Numbered from the stretch's first letter, positions 52,405-62,314 are shown. The stretch: DNA of 64,000 nt from Roseateles sp. YR242 (GCF_900109745.1 NZ_FOAV01000004.1:242245-306244), one strand, 5' to 3'. The notes: generated by a model not told the origin, from the letters alone. A program made the numbers and translations.

Positions 52405-54054
52405 TCATGAGCAGCACTTGCCACCGTAGTCTCCAGTCTTGTCTCGGAAGATGGTGTGGTAGTGGGTGTCGTTGCGCACGATCACGCCCCCTTGCACCGA
52501 GAACTCGATCCACACCCGTGGGCCATCCACGCGCACGTAGCTGCCCGACGTGGCCACGTCACCCGCGCCGGCATAGGCCACATAGGTCTGGGCCAAGGCG
52601 GTGTCGCTGAGGTAAGCGGCGCTGAGCTCATCGGCGTATTCGGTGGCCTGGGTGCCGATATAGGCCTGGATCACGGCCTTGACCTTGGCCTGGTCGGCCG
52701 TGGAGAGGGCGCTGTAGAGCACGCCCCGGCCACTGGTGCCGCTGGGGTAGGACTTGGGGTAGGTGCCGTCAATATTGCCCGAGCCATTGGCGCCGAACAG
52801 CAGGTCCGCGTAGGTGCCGCTCAGGGCGGCCGCGCTGTAGCTCTTCAGCGCCGTGGCCAGGTCGGACACGCTGGTGCGCTGGGCCGACATCGGGTCATAG
52901 GTGGCGCCGTTGACGGTGAAGCTGGTGCGCGGTTCGATGCCGAGGAACAGCGGCGTGGGGCCCTTGGTGGTGCCGTTGAATGCGATGTTGTAGGTGAGGT
53001 GGTGGCCAGTGAGCTGCAAGACCCAGAAACTGGTGGCCGACGGTGTGCCAATGAAGGCGATGTAGTAGTTGCCGCTGCCATAGCTGCTGCCCCCGCCAAT
53101 GGCATAGAGGTAGTCGTCCGCAGCCAGCAGACCCTGCCACAGGGTGTTGCCGCTGGTGCTCAGGGCCGCAGCGATCATCGTGTTGGCTGCGGTTTTCTGG
53201 GCCGTGCTCAGGCTGCTCAGGGCCACGCCATTGCGTGCCACCATGGCGGCCGGCAGGTTGGACCACTTGCGGGCGGTGTCCAGGCTCCAGCTCAGCTGCA
53301 CGCTGCTTTGCTGGCTGCTGCTGAGCGTGCCGTAGAAGCTCTGGGCGGCGGTGGTCACGGTGGCAGCGAGGGCGCTGCTGCCGCTGCTGGTGCTGACGGT
53401 GATCGTGGCCTCACTGCTGGTGGCGGTGCCGGCCGCATTGCTCACGGTCACCGTGTAGCTGCCGGCATCGCTGCTGGTGGCCGCGCTGATGGTGTAGCTG
53501 TCCGAGGTGGCGCCGCTGATGGCGGTTCCGTCCTTGGCCCATTGGTAGGTCAGCGGCGTGCTGCCGCTGGCCACCACCGTCAGCGTGATGCTGCCGCCCG
53601 TGGCGACCGCCTGCGACGTGGGTGGCGTCGTGATGGCCGGAGCCGTGACGCCAGCGGCCGTTGTCACCGTGAGTGTGGCGGTGCTGCTGGTGGTGCTGCC
53701 AATGCTGTTGCTGACAACCACGTCATAACTGCCAGCGTCTCCCGTGGCGACGGCACTGATGGCATAGCTGGCCGACGTGGCGCCGCTGATGGCGCTGCCC
53801 GCCTTGCGCCACTGATAGGCCAGGGTGCCACTGCCACTGGCCGCGACAGAGAAGGACGCACTGGCGCCCACAATCACGCTTTGCGACACCGGTTGGGTGG
53901 TCACCGTGGGGGCGCTGCTGGTGGTGGCTTCCGCGCTGCTGTCGCTGCTGGAACTGCCGCCACCGCAGCCGGCCAATGGGACGGTAAGACCGAGGGAAAA
54001 GGTCAAGGCGGCGCAGAAGGCGAAGCTTCGCGCGCCCAGGTTTTGCATCATCAT
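52405..54054 (-). CDS. Lipoprotein with two Ig-like domains and a DUF3500 domain
   Basis: The product is 549 residues. The lipoprotein signal has lipobox LAGC followed by Gly and a Ser-rich linker. Two Ig-like domains follow (residues about 50-220), recognisable from YQWRKAGSAISGAT and YQWAKDGTAISGAT. The C-terminal DUF3500 domain covers about 235-549 (SFYGTLSSSQ, AGLLAADDYLYAIGGG, VRNDTHYHTIFRD). It ends with vicinal cysteines, GGKCCS. DUF3500 has no known biochemical role. AGGAG precedes the ATG. The HupE-like gene lies directly downstream, so the pair may share a function. Confidence 0.9.
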   Translation of the reverse strand: MMMQNLGARSFAFCAALTFSLGLTVPLAGCGGGSSSSDSSAEATTSSAPTVTTQPVSQSVIVGASASFSVAASGSGTLAYQWRKAGSAISGATSASYAISAVATGDAGSYDVVVSNSIGSTTSSTATLTVTTAAGVTAPAITTPPTSQAVATGGSITLTVVASGSTPLTYQWAKDGTAISGATSDSYTISAATSSDAGSYTVTVSNAAGTATSSEATITVSTSSGSSALAATVTTAAQSFYGTLSSSQQSSVQLSWSLDTARKWSNLPAAMVARNGVALSSLSTAQKTAANTMIAAALSTSGNTLWQGLLAADDYLYAIGGGSSYGSGNYYIAFIGTPSATSFWVLQLTGHHLTYNIAFNGTTKGPTPLFLGIEPRTSFTVNGATYDPMSAQRTSVSDLATALKSYSAAALSGTYADLLFGANGSGNIDGTYPKSYPSGTSGRGVLYSALSTADQAKVKAVIQAYIGTQATEYADELSAAYLSDTALAQTYVAYAGAGDVATSGSYVRVDGPRVWIEFSVQGGVIVRNDTHYHTIFRDKTGDYGGKCCS

Positions 54055-54180
54055 GCAGGTGCTCCTGTGCGCAGGGTTGAACGCACAGGTGCAAGCCTAG
54101 TGTGCGAGCTTCGCCGCCGTATGCACGATTGGCGTCAGCTTCGACACAAAGGGGCCGGAACATGTCCGCGCCCAGGCAGC

Positions 54181-56136
54181 TCAGGGCCTGGCCAGCGCCT
54201 CCACCGGATCCAGCCGCGCCGCATTGCGTGCCGGCAGGAAGCCGAAGATGACGCCAATGAGGCTGGAGACGCCAAAAGCGCCGACGATGGCCGTGGTGGA
54301 GATGACCATGCGGAAGCCCGCACCGCTGGCGAAATGGTCGAACAGCAGGCTGCCGCCCACCGCCAGCCCCACGCCCAGCCCACCGCCGATCAGGCAGACC
54401 AGCACCGCCTCGATGAGGAACTGGCGCAGGATGTCGCTCTGCCGCGCGCCCACCGCCATGCGGACGCCGATCTCGCCGGTACGCTCGGTGACCGACACCA
54501 GCATGATGTTCATCACGCCGATGCCCCCCACCAGCAGCGAGATCAGCGCGATGGAGGAGATCAGCAGCGTGATCGTTGCCGTGGTCTGCTCCACCGTCTT
54601 GCGGATGCTGTCGGTGTTCATCATGAAGAAGTCCACACGTCCGTGGCGCTGCGCCAGCAAGGTCTTGATGCCTTCCTCCGCAGCCGCGTTGGGCACCGCA
54701 TCGCTCACCCGCACGGTGATGCTGCGCAGGTAGTCCTGCCCCGTCATCCGGGTCATCGCCGTGGTGTAGGGCAGCCAGATATTGATGGCGTCGTCATTGC
54801 CGAAGGCGCTGGACTTCTTCTCCGTCACCCCCACGATGCGCACCGGCACGCTGCCCAGCAGGATCACCTCGCCCAGCGGCGCTTCGCCGTTGGGGAACAG
54901 GGTCTTGCGGGCGTTGTCGTCGATCACCGCCACCTGTTCCTGGGCGCGCACCTCCTCGGCGCTGAAGGAAGCCCCTTGCGCAAAGGTGTAGCCGCGCACC
55001 CGGAAATACTGCTCTCCCACCCCGGTGATGGTGGCGGTGACGTCGATGCTGCGGTAGCGCAGGCCGGCGCTGACACTCACGGACGGTGTGACGCTGTCCA
55101 CATAGTCCAGTTGGCCCAGCGCAGTGGCGTCGCCAGCCCGCAGGGTGCGGACGGCATCCGCCCGGCGGTCGCCGAAGCCGCTGCCGGGCATGATGTCGAT
55201 GGTGTTGGTGCCCATGGAGCTGATGTCCGCCAGGACCTTCTCCCGGGTGCCCTGGCCCAGGCCCACTACCGACACCACCGAGGCGATGCCGATGATGATG
55301 CCCAGCATGGTCAGCAGCGTGCGCAACTGATGGGCCGCCATGGCGCGCAGCGCCATGCGGGTGGCTTCGGCCACGCGTCCCAGGACGGCGGCCCAGGAGG
55401 TGCCGGCCGAGGCCGCTTCTGACGCGGCCTTCACCGCCGGCGCGGCGGCGTCCGGGCGCCGCCTGTCGGCCACGATGACACCGTCGCTGATCTCGATCAC
55501 CCGCTGCGCGTGTGCCGCCACCTGCGGGTCATGGGTGACCAGGATGATGGTGTGTCCGTCCGCATGCAGCTCTTCGAGGATCTTCATCACCTCGCGGCCG
55601 CTGGCCTGATCCAGCGCGCCGGTGGGTTCATCGGCCAGGATGACGTCGCCGCCATTCATCAGCGCGCGGGCGATGGAAACCCGTTGCTGCTGGCCGCCGG
55701 AGAGCTGGCCGGGGCGGTGGGTCAGGCGCTCGGCAAGGCCCAGCCGCGTGAGCAGCGCCCGGGCGCGTTCGTGGCGGTGTTGCGCGGCAGTACCGGAGTA
55801 GATCGCGGGGATCTCGACATTGCCCAGCGCATTCAGGTCGCCCAGCAACTGGTAACGCTGGAAGATGAAACCGAAGTGCTCACGGCGCAGGCGCGCCAGG
55901 TCGTCCGGGCCCATGGCGCCCGTCTCCTGGCCGGCCACGCGGTAGCTGCCGCGGGTGGGGCGGTCCAGGCAGCCCAGGATGTTCATCAGCGTGGATTTGC
56001 CGGAGCCGGAGGGGCCGATGATGGCCACCATCTCGCCGGCCTCGATGCTGAGATCCACGTCCCGCAGCACCGCCACCACGCCGTCACCGGCGGGGAATTC
56101 GCGGACCAGGCCGCGCAGTTCGAGCAGCGCTGCCAT
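54181..56136 (-). CDS. macB: MacB-type ABC transporter ATPase/permease
   Basis: This 651-residue protein is close to the 648 of E. coli MacB. The N-terminal ATPase has Walker [10 protein letters not shown], signature [20 protein letters not shown] and Walker [14 protein letters not shown] MacB periplasmic core domain follows, then FtsX-type helices ([19 protein letters not shown]). The topology is ATPase first, then one helix, a large periplasmic domain and three helices. It pumps macrolides, peptides or other substrates through the neighbouring adaptor and outer-membrane factor. The adaptor gene ends at the base before its start codon. Confidence 0.96.
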   Translation of the reverse strand: MAALLELRGLVREFPAGDGVVAVLRDVDLSIEAGEMVAIIGPSGSGKSTLMNILGCLDRPTRGSYRVAGQETGAMGPDDLARLRREHFGFIFQRYQLLGDLNALGNVEIPAIYSGTAAQHRHERARALLTRLGLAERLTHRPGQLSGGQQQRVSIARALMNGGDVILADEPTGALDQASGREVMKILEELHADGHTIILVTHDPQVAAHAQRVIEISDGVIVADRRRPDAAAPAVKAASEAASAGTSWAAVLGRVAEATRMALRAMAAHQLRTLLTMLGIIIGIASVVSVVGLGQGTREKVLADISSMGTNTIDIMPGSGFGDRRADAVRTLRAGDATALGQLDYVDSVTPSVSVSAGLRYRSIDVTATITGVGEQYFRVRGYTFAQGASFSAEEVRAQEQVAVIDDNARKTLFPNGEAPLGEVILLGSVPVRIVGVTEKKSSAFGNDDAINIWLPYTTAMTRMTGQDYLRSITVRVSDAVPNAAAEEGIKTLLAQRHGRVDFFMMNTDSIRKTVEQTTATITLLISSIALISLLVGGIGVMNIMLVSVTERTGEIGVRMAVGARQSDILRQFLIEAVLVCLIGGGLGVGLAVGGSLLFDHFASGAGFRMVISTTAIVGAFGVSSLIGVIFGFLPARNAARLDPVEALARP

Positions 56137-57348
56137 TTACATCGGCGGCGGGCCGCGGTGGCCGCCGTTGTCCTGCTTGGCACCGGCCAGCGCTTCGCTG
56201 GTGACGACGCGGTCTCCCTCGTTCAGGCCTTCCAGCACTTGGGCGCGCACACGGTTGTTCAGGCCGATGCGCACGGTGCGGGGCTCCATGCGTCCGTCCG
56301 GCGACTGCACCCGCACCTGGTAGCGCCCTTGCGGGTCCTTCTTGCCGAGTGCGGCGGCGGGCACGGTCAGCACGCCCTTGGCCTGGTTCAGCACGATGGT
56401 GGCCTGCGCCGTCATGTTGATGCGCAGCAGGCCGTCGGTGTTGGGCACATCGAAGATGCCGTTGTAGTAGATGGCGCTGGTGGTGCTGGAACTGGAGCTG
56501 CTGGAGGTGGTGGTCGAGGAGCTGGTGCTGGAGTCCGCCAGCGTGGTGTCGCCCGGCTCGATGGCACGCAGCCTGGCCTGGATGCGGCGGTCCGGCTCAC
56601 CCAGCAGCGAGAAGTAGACCGGCATGCCGGGCTTCACGCGCGGCACGTCGGCCTCGGAGATCTTGGCCTTGATGGTCATGGTGTCCAGGCGGGCCAGCTT
56701 GATGATGGTGGGCGCCGACTGGGTGGCGTTCACCGTCTGGCCCTGTTCCGTCACGATGGCCACCACGGTGCCGTCCATCGGGGCGAGCACGCGGGCGTAG
56801 CCGAGGTTGAGCTCCGCACTGTCCACATTGACCTTGGCCTGGGCCACCAGGGCCTGCTGGGAGTCCACGTCGGCGCGGGCGGTGCCCAGGGTGGCCTCGG
56901 CGGTTTCCAGGTCGGCACGAGCGCCGGCGTCGGCCTCGCTCAGGGCGCGCTGGCGCTTGAGCGTGAGTTCGGCCTGGGCCAGTGTGGCGCGGCGGGAGGC
57001 GAGCAGCGCCTCGGCGCTGCGCAGGGAGGCCTGGGCGTCACGCAGCGAGTTCTGCTGGGTGAGGGCGTCGATCTCGGCGATCAACTGGCCTTCCTTGACC
57101 TTGTCGCCCAGCGCCACATGCAGGCGTTTGACTTCACCGGTGGCGCGGGCGCCCACGCTCACCAGCTTGAAGGCGTTGATGGTGCCGGTGGCCAGCACCG
57201 ATTCCTCCAGGTCGCCACGTTCCACCGCGGCGGTCGTGACCTGTGGCGGGGGCGGGGGGCTGAACCATATCTGCTTGGCCACCATGGCCAGCACCGCCAG
57301 TACGAGCACGAGCAGCGCCAGCCGCCCTGGCCTCAACCAGTTCTTCAT
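56137..57348 (-). CDS. macA: MacA-type periplasmic adaptor protein
   Basis: The product is 403 residues. One N-terminal membrane helix (LALLVLVLAVLAMVAKQIW) is followed by a lipoyl/barrel adaptor with a long coiled-coil hairpin (about 85-175). A loop after about residue 272 holds a run of Ser and Thr. Adaptors of this type link MacB to an outer-membrane factor. The ATG at 57348 has GAGGA upstream; a longer in-frame start at 57396 overlaps the outer-membrane gene. Its stop abuts the macB start. Confidence 0.94.
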   Translation of the reverse strand: MKNWLRPGRLALLVLVLAVLAMVAKQIWFSPPPPPQVTTAAVERGDLEESVLATGTINAFKLVSVGARATGEVKRLHVALGDKVKEGQLIAEIDALTQQNSLRDAQASLRSAEALLASRRATLAQAELTLKRQRALSEADAGARADLETAEATLGTARADVDSQQALVAQAKVNVDSAELNLGYARVLAPMDGTVVAIVTEQGQTVNATQSAPTIIKLARLDTMTIKAKISEADVPRVKPGMPVYFSLLGEPDRRIQARLRAIEPGDTTLADSSTSSSTTTSSSSSSSTTSAIYYNGIFDVPNTDGLLRINMTAQATIVLNQAKGVLTVPAAALGKKDPQGRYQVRVQSPDGRMEPRTVRIGLNNRVRAQVLEGLNEGDRVVTSEALAGAKQDNGGHRGPPPM

Positions 57349-57358
57349 TCCGGAATCC

Positions 57359-58816
57359 TCAGATGGATGGGGTGTTGTCTTCGCTCCAACCGCCACCGAG
57401 CACCTTGTAGAGCGCGATGCGGTTGAGCTGTTCGGTCAGGCGCAGCGTGATGAGCGACTGCTGCGCGGCGTAGAGCGAGCGTTGGGCATCCAGCACGTCG
57501 AGCTGAGTGCTGCTGCCGGCGCGGTATTGCACCTCGGCCAGCTGCACCTGCCGTTCGGTGGCGTCCAGCAGGGTCTGCTGGGCGGCCAGCCGGTCGCCGA
57601 CGGTGGCGCGCACGGAGAGCGCGTCTGCCACTTCCTTGAAGGCGGTCTGCACCGTCTTGTCGTACGTGGCCCATGCGATGTCACGGCCGATCTCGGCCTG
57701 GCGCACGGCCGCGCGGCTGGCGCCGGCATCAAAGACCGGCACCGACAGCGAGGGGCCGATGTTCCAGCTGCCGTTGCCCGACTTGAAGAGGTCGGACAGC
57801 GCCGTGCTGCTGCGGCCGGCGCTGGCAGTCAGGCTGATGGTGGGGAAGCGAGCGGCGCGGGCGGCACCGATGTCGGCATGGGTGGCGATCAGCGACTGCT
57901 CGGCCGAGCGCACATCGGGGCGGCGCAGCAGCACGCTGGAGGGCACGCCGGCGGGGAGGTCCACCAGGGCGCTGAGTTCGCGCTGGGCATCCTCCGCGCG
58001 GGGCAGCAGCGCCTCGGGCAGGGCGGCGCCCAGCAGCAGTTCCAGCGCGTGGCGGTCCTGTTCGAGCGTGGCGGGGTAGGCGGCGACATCGGCACGGGCC
58101 GACTCCACCGACGTCTGGGCCTGCGCCAGGGCCAGGCCGGAGACCGCGCCCACGAGGTGGCGGCGTTCGGTCAGGGCCAGGGTGCGTTCCTGGCTGGTCA
58201 GGGTCTGGCGGGCCAGTTCCTGGCGCTGCAGGTCGGTGGCCCAGGTCAGCCAGGCGGTGGCGACTTCGGCCACCAGGCTGATCTGGACACTGCGCCGGGT
58301 TTCGTCCAGCCCCCACAGGGAGGCTTCGGCCGAAGCGCTGAGGTTGCGGACGCGGCCGAAGAAGTCGAGTTCAAAGCTGGTGAGGGCCAATTGGGCCGAA
58401 ACGGCCTGGCCGGCGTTGGATCGGCTGGCGCTGGCACCGGCCGTGACGGTGGGCCAGCGTTGGGCATCGGTCTGCACAAAGGCGGCGCGGGCCTTGTCGA
58501 CGTTGAGTGCCGCGACGCGAAGGTCGCGGTTGTTGGCCAGCGCGAGGGCCACGGTGTCCTTCAACCGGCTGTCGGTGAAGACGGTTTTCCAGGGGACCTG
58601 GGCGGCGTCCTGCGCAGCAGCGATGCCCTCGTGGGGCACGGCGGGGCGGGGCTGGGCGTAGTCGGGTGCCAGGTTGACACAGCCGGCCAGCGTCAGGCCC
58701 AGCACCAGACTCAGCAGCGAGGCGGGCAGGGGCAGGGACACGAACTGGCGGGAAGCAATGGCGGGGCGTGCATGGCGGCCGCGGGGCGACCGCCCGGAGG
58801 CGTCAGGCAAGGGCAT
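57359..58816 (-). CDS. NodT/TolC-family efflux outer-membrane lipoprotein
   Basis: This 485-residue protein has a lipoprotein signal with lipobox LAGC and two outer-membrane efflux repeats, including TVALALANNRDLRVAALNV and SAEQSLIATHADIGAARAAR. It forms the trimeric channel for the MacAB pump encoded next to it. The order outer-membrane factor, macA, macB gives a complete tripartite operon. An N-terminal stretch rich in Arg lies before the hydrophobic core, so the true start may be slightly downstream. Confidence 0.94.
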   Translation of the reverse strand: MPLPDASGRSPRGRHARPAIASRQFVSLPLPASLLSLVLGLTLAGCVNLAPDYAQPRPAVPHEGIAAAQDAAQVPWKTVFTDSRLKDTVALALANNRDLRVAALNVDKARAAFVQTDAQRWPTVTAGASASRSNAGQAVSAQLALTSFELDFFGRVRNLSASAEASLWGLDETRRSVQISLVAEVATAWLTWATDLQRQELARQTLTSQERTLALTERRHLVGAVSGLALAQAQTSVESARADVAAYPATLEQDRHALELLLGAALPEALLPRAEDAQRELSALVDLPAGVPSSVLLRRPDVRSAEQSLIATHADIGAARAARFPTISLTASAGRSSTALSDLFKSGNGSWNIGPSLSVPVFDAGASRAAVRQAEIGRDIAWATYDKTVQTAFKEVADALSVRATVGDRLAAQQTLLDATERQVQLAEVQYRAGSSTQLDVLDAQRSLYAAQQSLITLRLTEQLNRIALYKVLGGGWSEDNTPSI

Positions 58817-58959
58817 GAGTCATTCTGAACAATGTCGCCGGAATGATGCAGCAAGCCCGCCTGAGGGTGTTGACTCGGCGGTAAAGCGAGTTTGTCAAAC
58901 CTGATGCAATACGGTGAAGATCCTGTCTCAGTGTGCATCAAGTCGCGAACGGGTCGGTA

Positions 58960-59994
58960 TCAGTTGCTGCTGACGCCCAGGCCCTTGAGCAGTGCGGCAT
59001 TGAACTCCTCCGGGGCTTCCATCTGCGGCGCGTGGCCCCGTTCGGGCAGCTCGATCAGGGTGGCGCCCTCGATGGCCTGCGCCGCGCGGCGGCCCAGCGT
59101 GGGGTAGTCGCCCAGCTTCTGCTGCAGCTCTGCGCTGGCGCGGGTGGCGCCGGGGGCGGTCCGGTCCTTCTGGCCGATGATGAGCACGGTCCTGACCTTG
59201 ATGCGGTCGAGCTCATGCACCACGGGTTGGGTGAACATCATCTCGGTGGTCTGGGCCTGGTTCCAGGCGAAGGTTTCGCGGCCGGGGCCCGCATAGAGGC
59301 CGGCCAGCATGGAGACCCAGCGGCTGTACTCCGGCTTCCAGTTGCCGTGGTAGTAGTAGCGCTGCTGGTAGGTCTTGATGGAGTCGAAGCTGGTCTTCAG
59401 TTCACCCTGGTAGAGCGAGTCCACGGTGGCGTAGGGCACGCCCAGGCCTTGCCAGTCTTCCAGGCCGATGGGGTTGACGGCCACGAGCTGCTCCACGGCC
59501 TGCGGGTATTGCAGGGTGTAGCGCAGGGAGAGCATGCCGCCGATGGAGTGGCCGATGATGGTGGCGCGGGGGATGTTCAGCGACAGCAGCAGCGCATGGG
59601 TGTTGGCCGCCAATTGGGCGAAGCTGAACTGGTAGCCGCGCGGCTTGGAGGAGGCGCAGAAGCCGATCTGGTCGGGTGCAATCACCCGAAAGCCTGCGCC
59701 AGTGAGGGACTGGATGGTGGATTCCCAGGTCGCGCCGCAGAAGTTCTTGCCATGCAGCAGCACGGCGACGCGGCCGTTGGGCTCACCCTTGGGCGGCACA
59801 TCCATGTAGGCCATCTCCAGCGCTTGCTGCTGGGAAGTGAAGCGGAAACGCTGGATGGGGTAGGGGTAGGTGAAGCCTTCGAGCTGCGGGCCATAGGTGG
59901 GGGCGGCAGGCGCCTGCGCCGGTGCGGCAGTGACGGCGATGGCCGAGGCGGCCAGGGTGAGGGCCAGTGCGGCCTGGGCAACAACAGCGGTCAT
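58960..59994 (-). CDS. Secreted alpha/beta-hydrolase
   Basis: This 344-residue protein has a signal peptide (LALTLAASAIAVTAAPAQA), the oxyanion region VAVLLHGKNFCGATW, the nucleophile elbow GHSIGGMLSLRY and the late catalytic His near ERGHAPQME. The fold is a serine hydrolase of the epoxide-hydrolase/esterase superfamily. The substrate is unknown. It lies on the same strand as tesA, 175 bases after it, so a link is possible but unproven. Confidence 0.9.
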   Translation of the reverse strand: MTAVVAQAALALTLAASAIAVTAAPAQAPAAPTYGPQLEGFTYPYPIQRFRFTSQQQALEMAYMDVPPKGEPNGRVAVLLHGKNFCGATWESTIQSLTGAGFRVIAPDQIGFCASSKPRGYQFSFAQLAANTHALLLSLNIPRATIIGHSIGGMLSLRYTLQYPQAVEQLVAVNPIGLEDWQGLGVPYATVDSLYQGELKTSFDSIKTYQQRYYYHGNWKPEYSRWVSMLAGLYAGPGRETFAWNQAQTTEMMFTQPVVHELDRIKVRTVLIIGQKDRTAPGATRASAELQQKLGDYPTLGRRAAQAIEGATLIELPERGHAPQMEAPEEFNAALLKGLGVSSN

Positions 59995-60169
59995 GAAGAC
60001 TCCTGGTCAAACATGGGATGTCAAACGACGGTGCCTGGCATGATCGCCGCGCTCGGGGTGGGTGGGCGCCGGTCGGGGCTGCGGATGTGTTCGGTACAAC
60101 CGAGCAGCGCACCTGCGGGCTCTGTGCAGATGGCGGGTGCGCATGGCGTGTGGAACGCCTGCGGCGGTG

Positions 60170-60868
60170 TCAGAGCATGGGCCGCAGCACCTTCCAGACG
60201 TTGTCCAGCATCTGCGGATGTGCCTTGGCCAGGGGGTGGATACGGTCGCCCTGGAACCAGTCGGCGGCATCGGGCCGGTCGGCGACGCCGGCCAGCAGGA
60301 AGGGCACCAGGGGCACTTTCTCCTCTTGGGCGACGGTCTTGAAGCCGGCCTCGAAGTCGCGGGTGTAGCCGGGGCCCATGTTGGGAGGGATTTGCATGCC
60401 GACGAGCAGGACTTTGGCGCCCGAGGCCTTGCCGGCCTTGACCATGGCGCGCAGGTTGTCTCGCGTCATGTTCAGTGGGAGGCCACGGAGGGCGTCGTTG
60501 CCGCCGAGTTCAATGATGAGCAGGGTGGGGTGGTGCTGCTGGAGGAGGGCGGGCAGGCGGGAGGCGCCGCCGGAGGTGGTGTCGCCGCTGATGCTGGCGT
60601 TGACCACGTCGGCAGGCAGCTTTTGGGCCTGCAGGCGCTGGCCGAGGAGGGCGACCCAGCCGGTGCCCCGGGCGAGGCCGTATTCGGCGGAGAGGCTGTC
60701 GCCCAGCACGAGGATGCGCGGGGCGCCAGCGGCGGCGGGCCTGGCGGCTGATGCGGACTTTCCTTGTGCGGCGGCAGGTGCCGCCAAAGGCAGTGTCAGA
60801 CTCGCGGTCAGGAGACTGGCGCTACAGTGCAACATCCACTCACGGCGGCGCAACAGCGGTTGATTCAT
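60170..60868 (-). CDS. tesA: Arylesterase/acyl-CoA thioesterase I (GDSL/SGNH hydrolase)
   Basis: The product is 232 residues with an export signal (MLHCSASLLTASLTLPLAAPAAA). The SGNH motifs are present: ILVLGDSLSAEYG, NASISGDTTSGG, LGGNDALRG and the catalytic DRIHP. E. coli TesA is a periplasmic thioesterase, lysophospholipase and protease I. GAGGATG lies upstream of the ATG but inside the divergent ybbA gene. The start codon overlaps the ybbA start on the opposite strand, an arrangement also seen at the E. coli tesA-ybbA locus. Confidence 0.95.
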   Translation of the reverse strand: MNQPLLRRREWMLHCSASLLTASLTLPLAAPAAAQGKSASAARPAAAGAPRILVLGDSLSAEYGLARGTGWVALLGQRLQAQKLPADVVNASISGDTTSGGASRLPALLQQHHPTLLIIELGGNDALRGLPLNMTRDNLRAMVKAGKASGAKVLLVGMQIPPNMGPGYTRDFEAGFKTVAQEEKVPLVPFLLAGVADRPDAADWFQGDRIHPLAKAHPQMLDNVWKVLRPML

Positions 60869-61562
60869 GGTTCAGAACATCCTCGAGGTCGATCACGTCA
60901 ACAAATCGGTTCAGGACGCCAGTGGCGTGCTGACCATTCTGCATGACATCAACTTCCAGTTGCAGGCCAGGGAATCTGTGGCCATCGTGGGCGCTTCCGG
61001 GTCTGGCAAGAGCACGTTGCTGTCGATCCTGGCGGGCCTGGATACACCGACCACCGGGACGGTGAAGCTGCGCGGGCAAGACATGTTCGCGCTGGACGAG
61101 GACGGTCGCGCCGCATTGCGGGGCGCGCATTTGGGGTTTGTGTTTCAGAGCTTCCAACTGCTTGGTCACCTGACGGCGTTGGAGAACGTGATGCTGCCGC
61201 TGGAGTTGCGCGGTGAGCGCGATGCGCGCGGTTTGGCGCGCCAGATGCTGGAGCGGGTAGGGCTGGGGCAACGCCTCGCCCACTATCCGCGTGTGCTGTC
61301 CGGCGGTGAGCAGCAGCGGGTGGCGCTGGCACGCGCGTTTGTGCAGCAACCCGATCTGCTGTTGGCCGACGAGCCCACAGGCAGCCTGGACTTCGCCACC
61401 GGCGAACAGGTGATGAAGCTGATGTTCGACCTCAACCGGGAGTTGGGCACCACGCTGGTGATGGTCACGCACGACCAGAACATTGCGCGGCAATGCGATC
61501 GACAACTGAAAATTGCGGCGGGACATCTTCAGGATGTGACGCTGGCGGATCTGCCTGCTTGA
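60867..61562 (+). CDS. ybbA: YbbA/LolD-type ABC transporter ATPase
   Basis: This 231-residue ATPase has Walker A GASGSGKST, Q-loop FVFQSFQLL, signature LSGGEQQRVALARAFV and Walker B LLLADEPTGSLD. The N-terminus ILEVDHVNKSVQDASGVLTI fits the YbbA family. Its start overlaps tesA. In E. coli ybbA is followed by its permease gene. Here the next gene is convergent and unrelated, so the membrane partner is missing from this locus. Confidence 0.93.
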   Translation: MVQNILEVDHVNKSVQDASGVLTILHDINFQLQARESVAIVGASGSGKSTLLSILAGLDTPTTGTVKLRGQDMFALDEDGRAALRGAHLGFVFQSFQLLGHLTALENVMLPLELRGERDARGLARQMLERVGLGQRLAHYPRVLSGGEQQRVALARAFVQQPDLLLADEPTGSLDFATGEQVMKLMFDLNRELGTTLVMVTHDQNIARQCDRQLKIAAGHLQDVTLADLPA

Positions 61563-61646
61563 GGGGATCGGGGGTTTGGTCGTGGTTCCTCCCACGCACC
61601 ACCCACAGGCAAGCCCATATCGCTCCCCCACCATCCAGCATGCCGC

Positions 61647-62207
61647 TCAGCCCCGCAATGCCCGTTCCCGCAACCGCCTCCGCCGTTCAAGCCGAATGAC
61701 CGCCCACCACCCGACGTAGACGATCACATAGAGCCCGGCCCCCAGGACCACGCCGGCCAGCGGCAGCCCCACCAGCAGGGGTGTCCCGAGTTCGGCGAAC
61801 CACTGGGTCACGGCATGCCACCAACTGCCCGGGTCTCCCCAATCCAGCGCCAGCTCACGCGGCGCCGAGATCGGCCCGTGAATGCCCAGCACCTGGCGGC
61901 CCAGGAAGATGGCCAGCCCCCAGATGGGCACCAGCGTCAGCGGGTTGGTCAGCCAGGTGGCCGCAATGGCCGCCGCAACATTCGCCCGGAAGGCAATGGC
62001 CGCGAACGCCGCCAGCAACATCTGCGTGGGCAACGGGATCACCCCCACTGCCAACCCCAGCGCCGCCCCCAAGGCCACCCGCCGACGATGTGCTACCCAC
62101 AGCCACGGCCGCTCCCGCAGGTAGCCCCCCAGCCAGCCCAGCCCCTTGGTGCGGGAGAGAAATTCGGGGGAGGGAAGCAGTCGCTTCGCAAGGCGGGAAG
62201 CCGTCAT
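61647..62207 (-). CDS. DUF2062 domain membrane protein
   Basis: The 186-residue product has a DUF2062 core: ALGAALGLAVGVIPLPTQML, ATWLTNPLTLVPIWGLAIF and a C-terminal helix, then a basic end RLERRRRLRERA. The DUF2062 family has no known function. It is convergent with ybbA. It lies downstream of the parvulin gene on the same strand, separated by a hairpin. Confidence 0.88.
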   Translation of the reverse strand: MTASRLAKRLLPSPEFLSRTKGLGWLGGYLRERPWLWVAHRRRVALGAALGLAVGVIPLPTQMLLAAFAAIAFRANVAAAIAATWLTNPLTLVPIWGLAIFLGRQVLGIHGPISAPRELALDWGDPGSWWHAVTQWFAELGTPLLVGLPLAGVVLGAGLYVIVYVGWWAVIRLERRRRLRERALRG

Positions 62208-62229
62208 GTAGGAAGTCCATCCACAAATG

Positions 62230-62264
62230 AAAAGGCCCGCGGCTGAAGTTCAGCATCGCGGGCC
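62230..62264 (-). terminator. Rho-independent terminator after the parvulin gene
   Basis: GGCCCGCG and CGCGGGCC form the outer stem, with an inner pairing GCTGAA/TTCAGC. On the minus strand it is followed by TTTTC. It lies 50 bases past the parvulin stop and just upstream of the DUF2062 start. Confidence 0.75.
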
Positions 62265-62314
62265 AGCATCATGACGGCCGAATACTCAGCCGTCGAGCGC
62301 TTTCAGTTCGGAAA

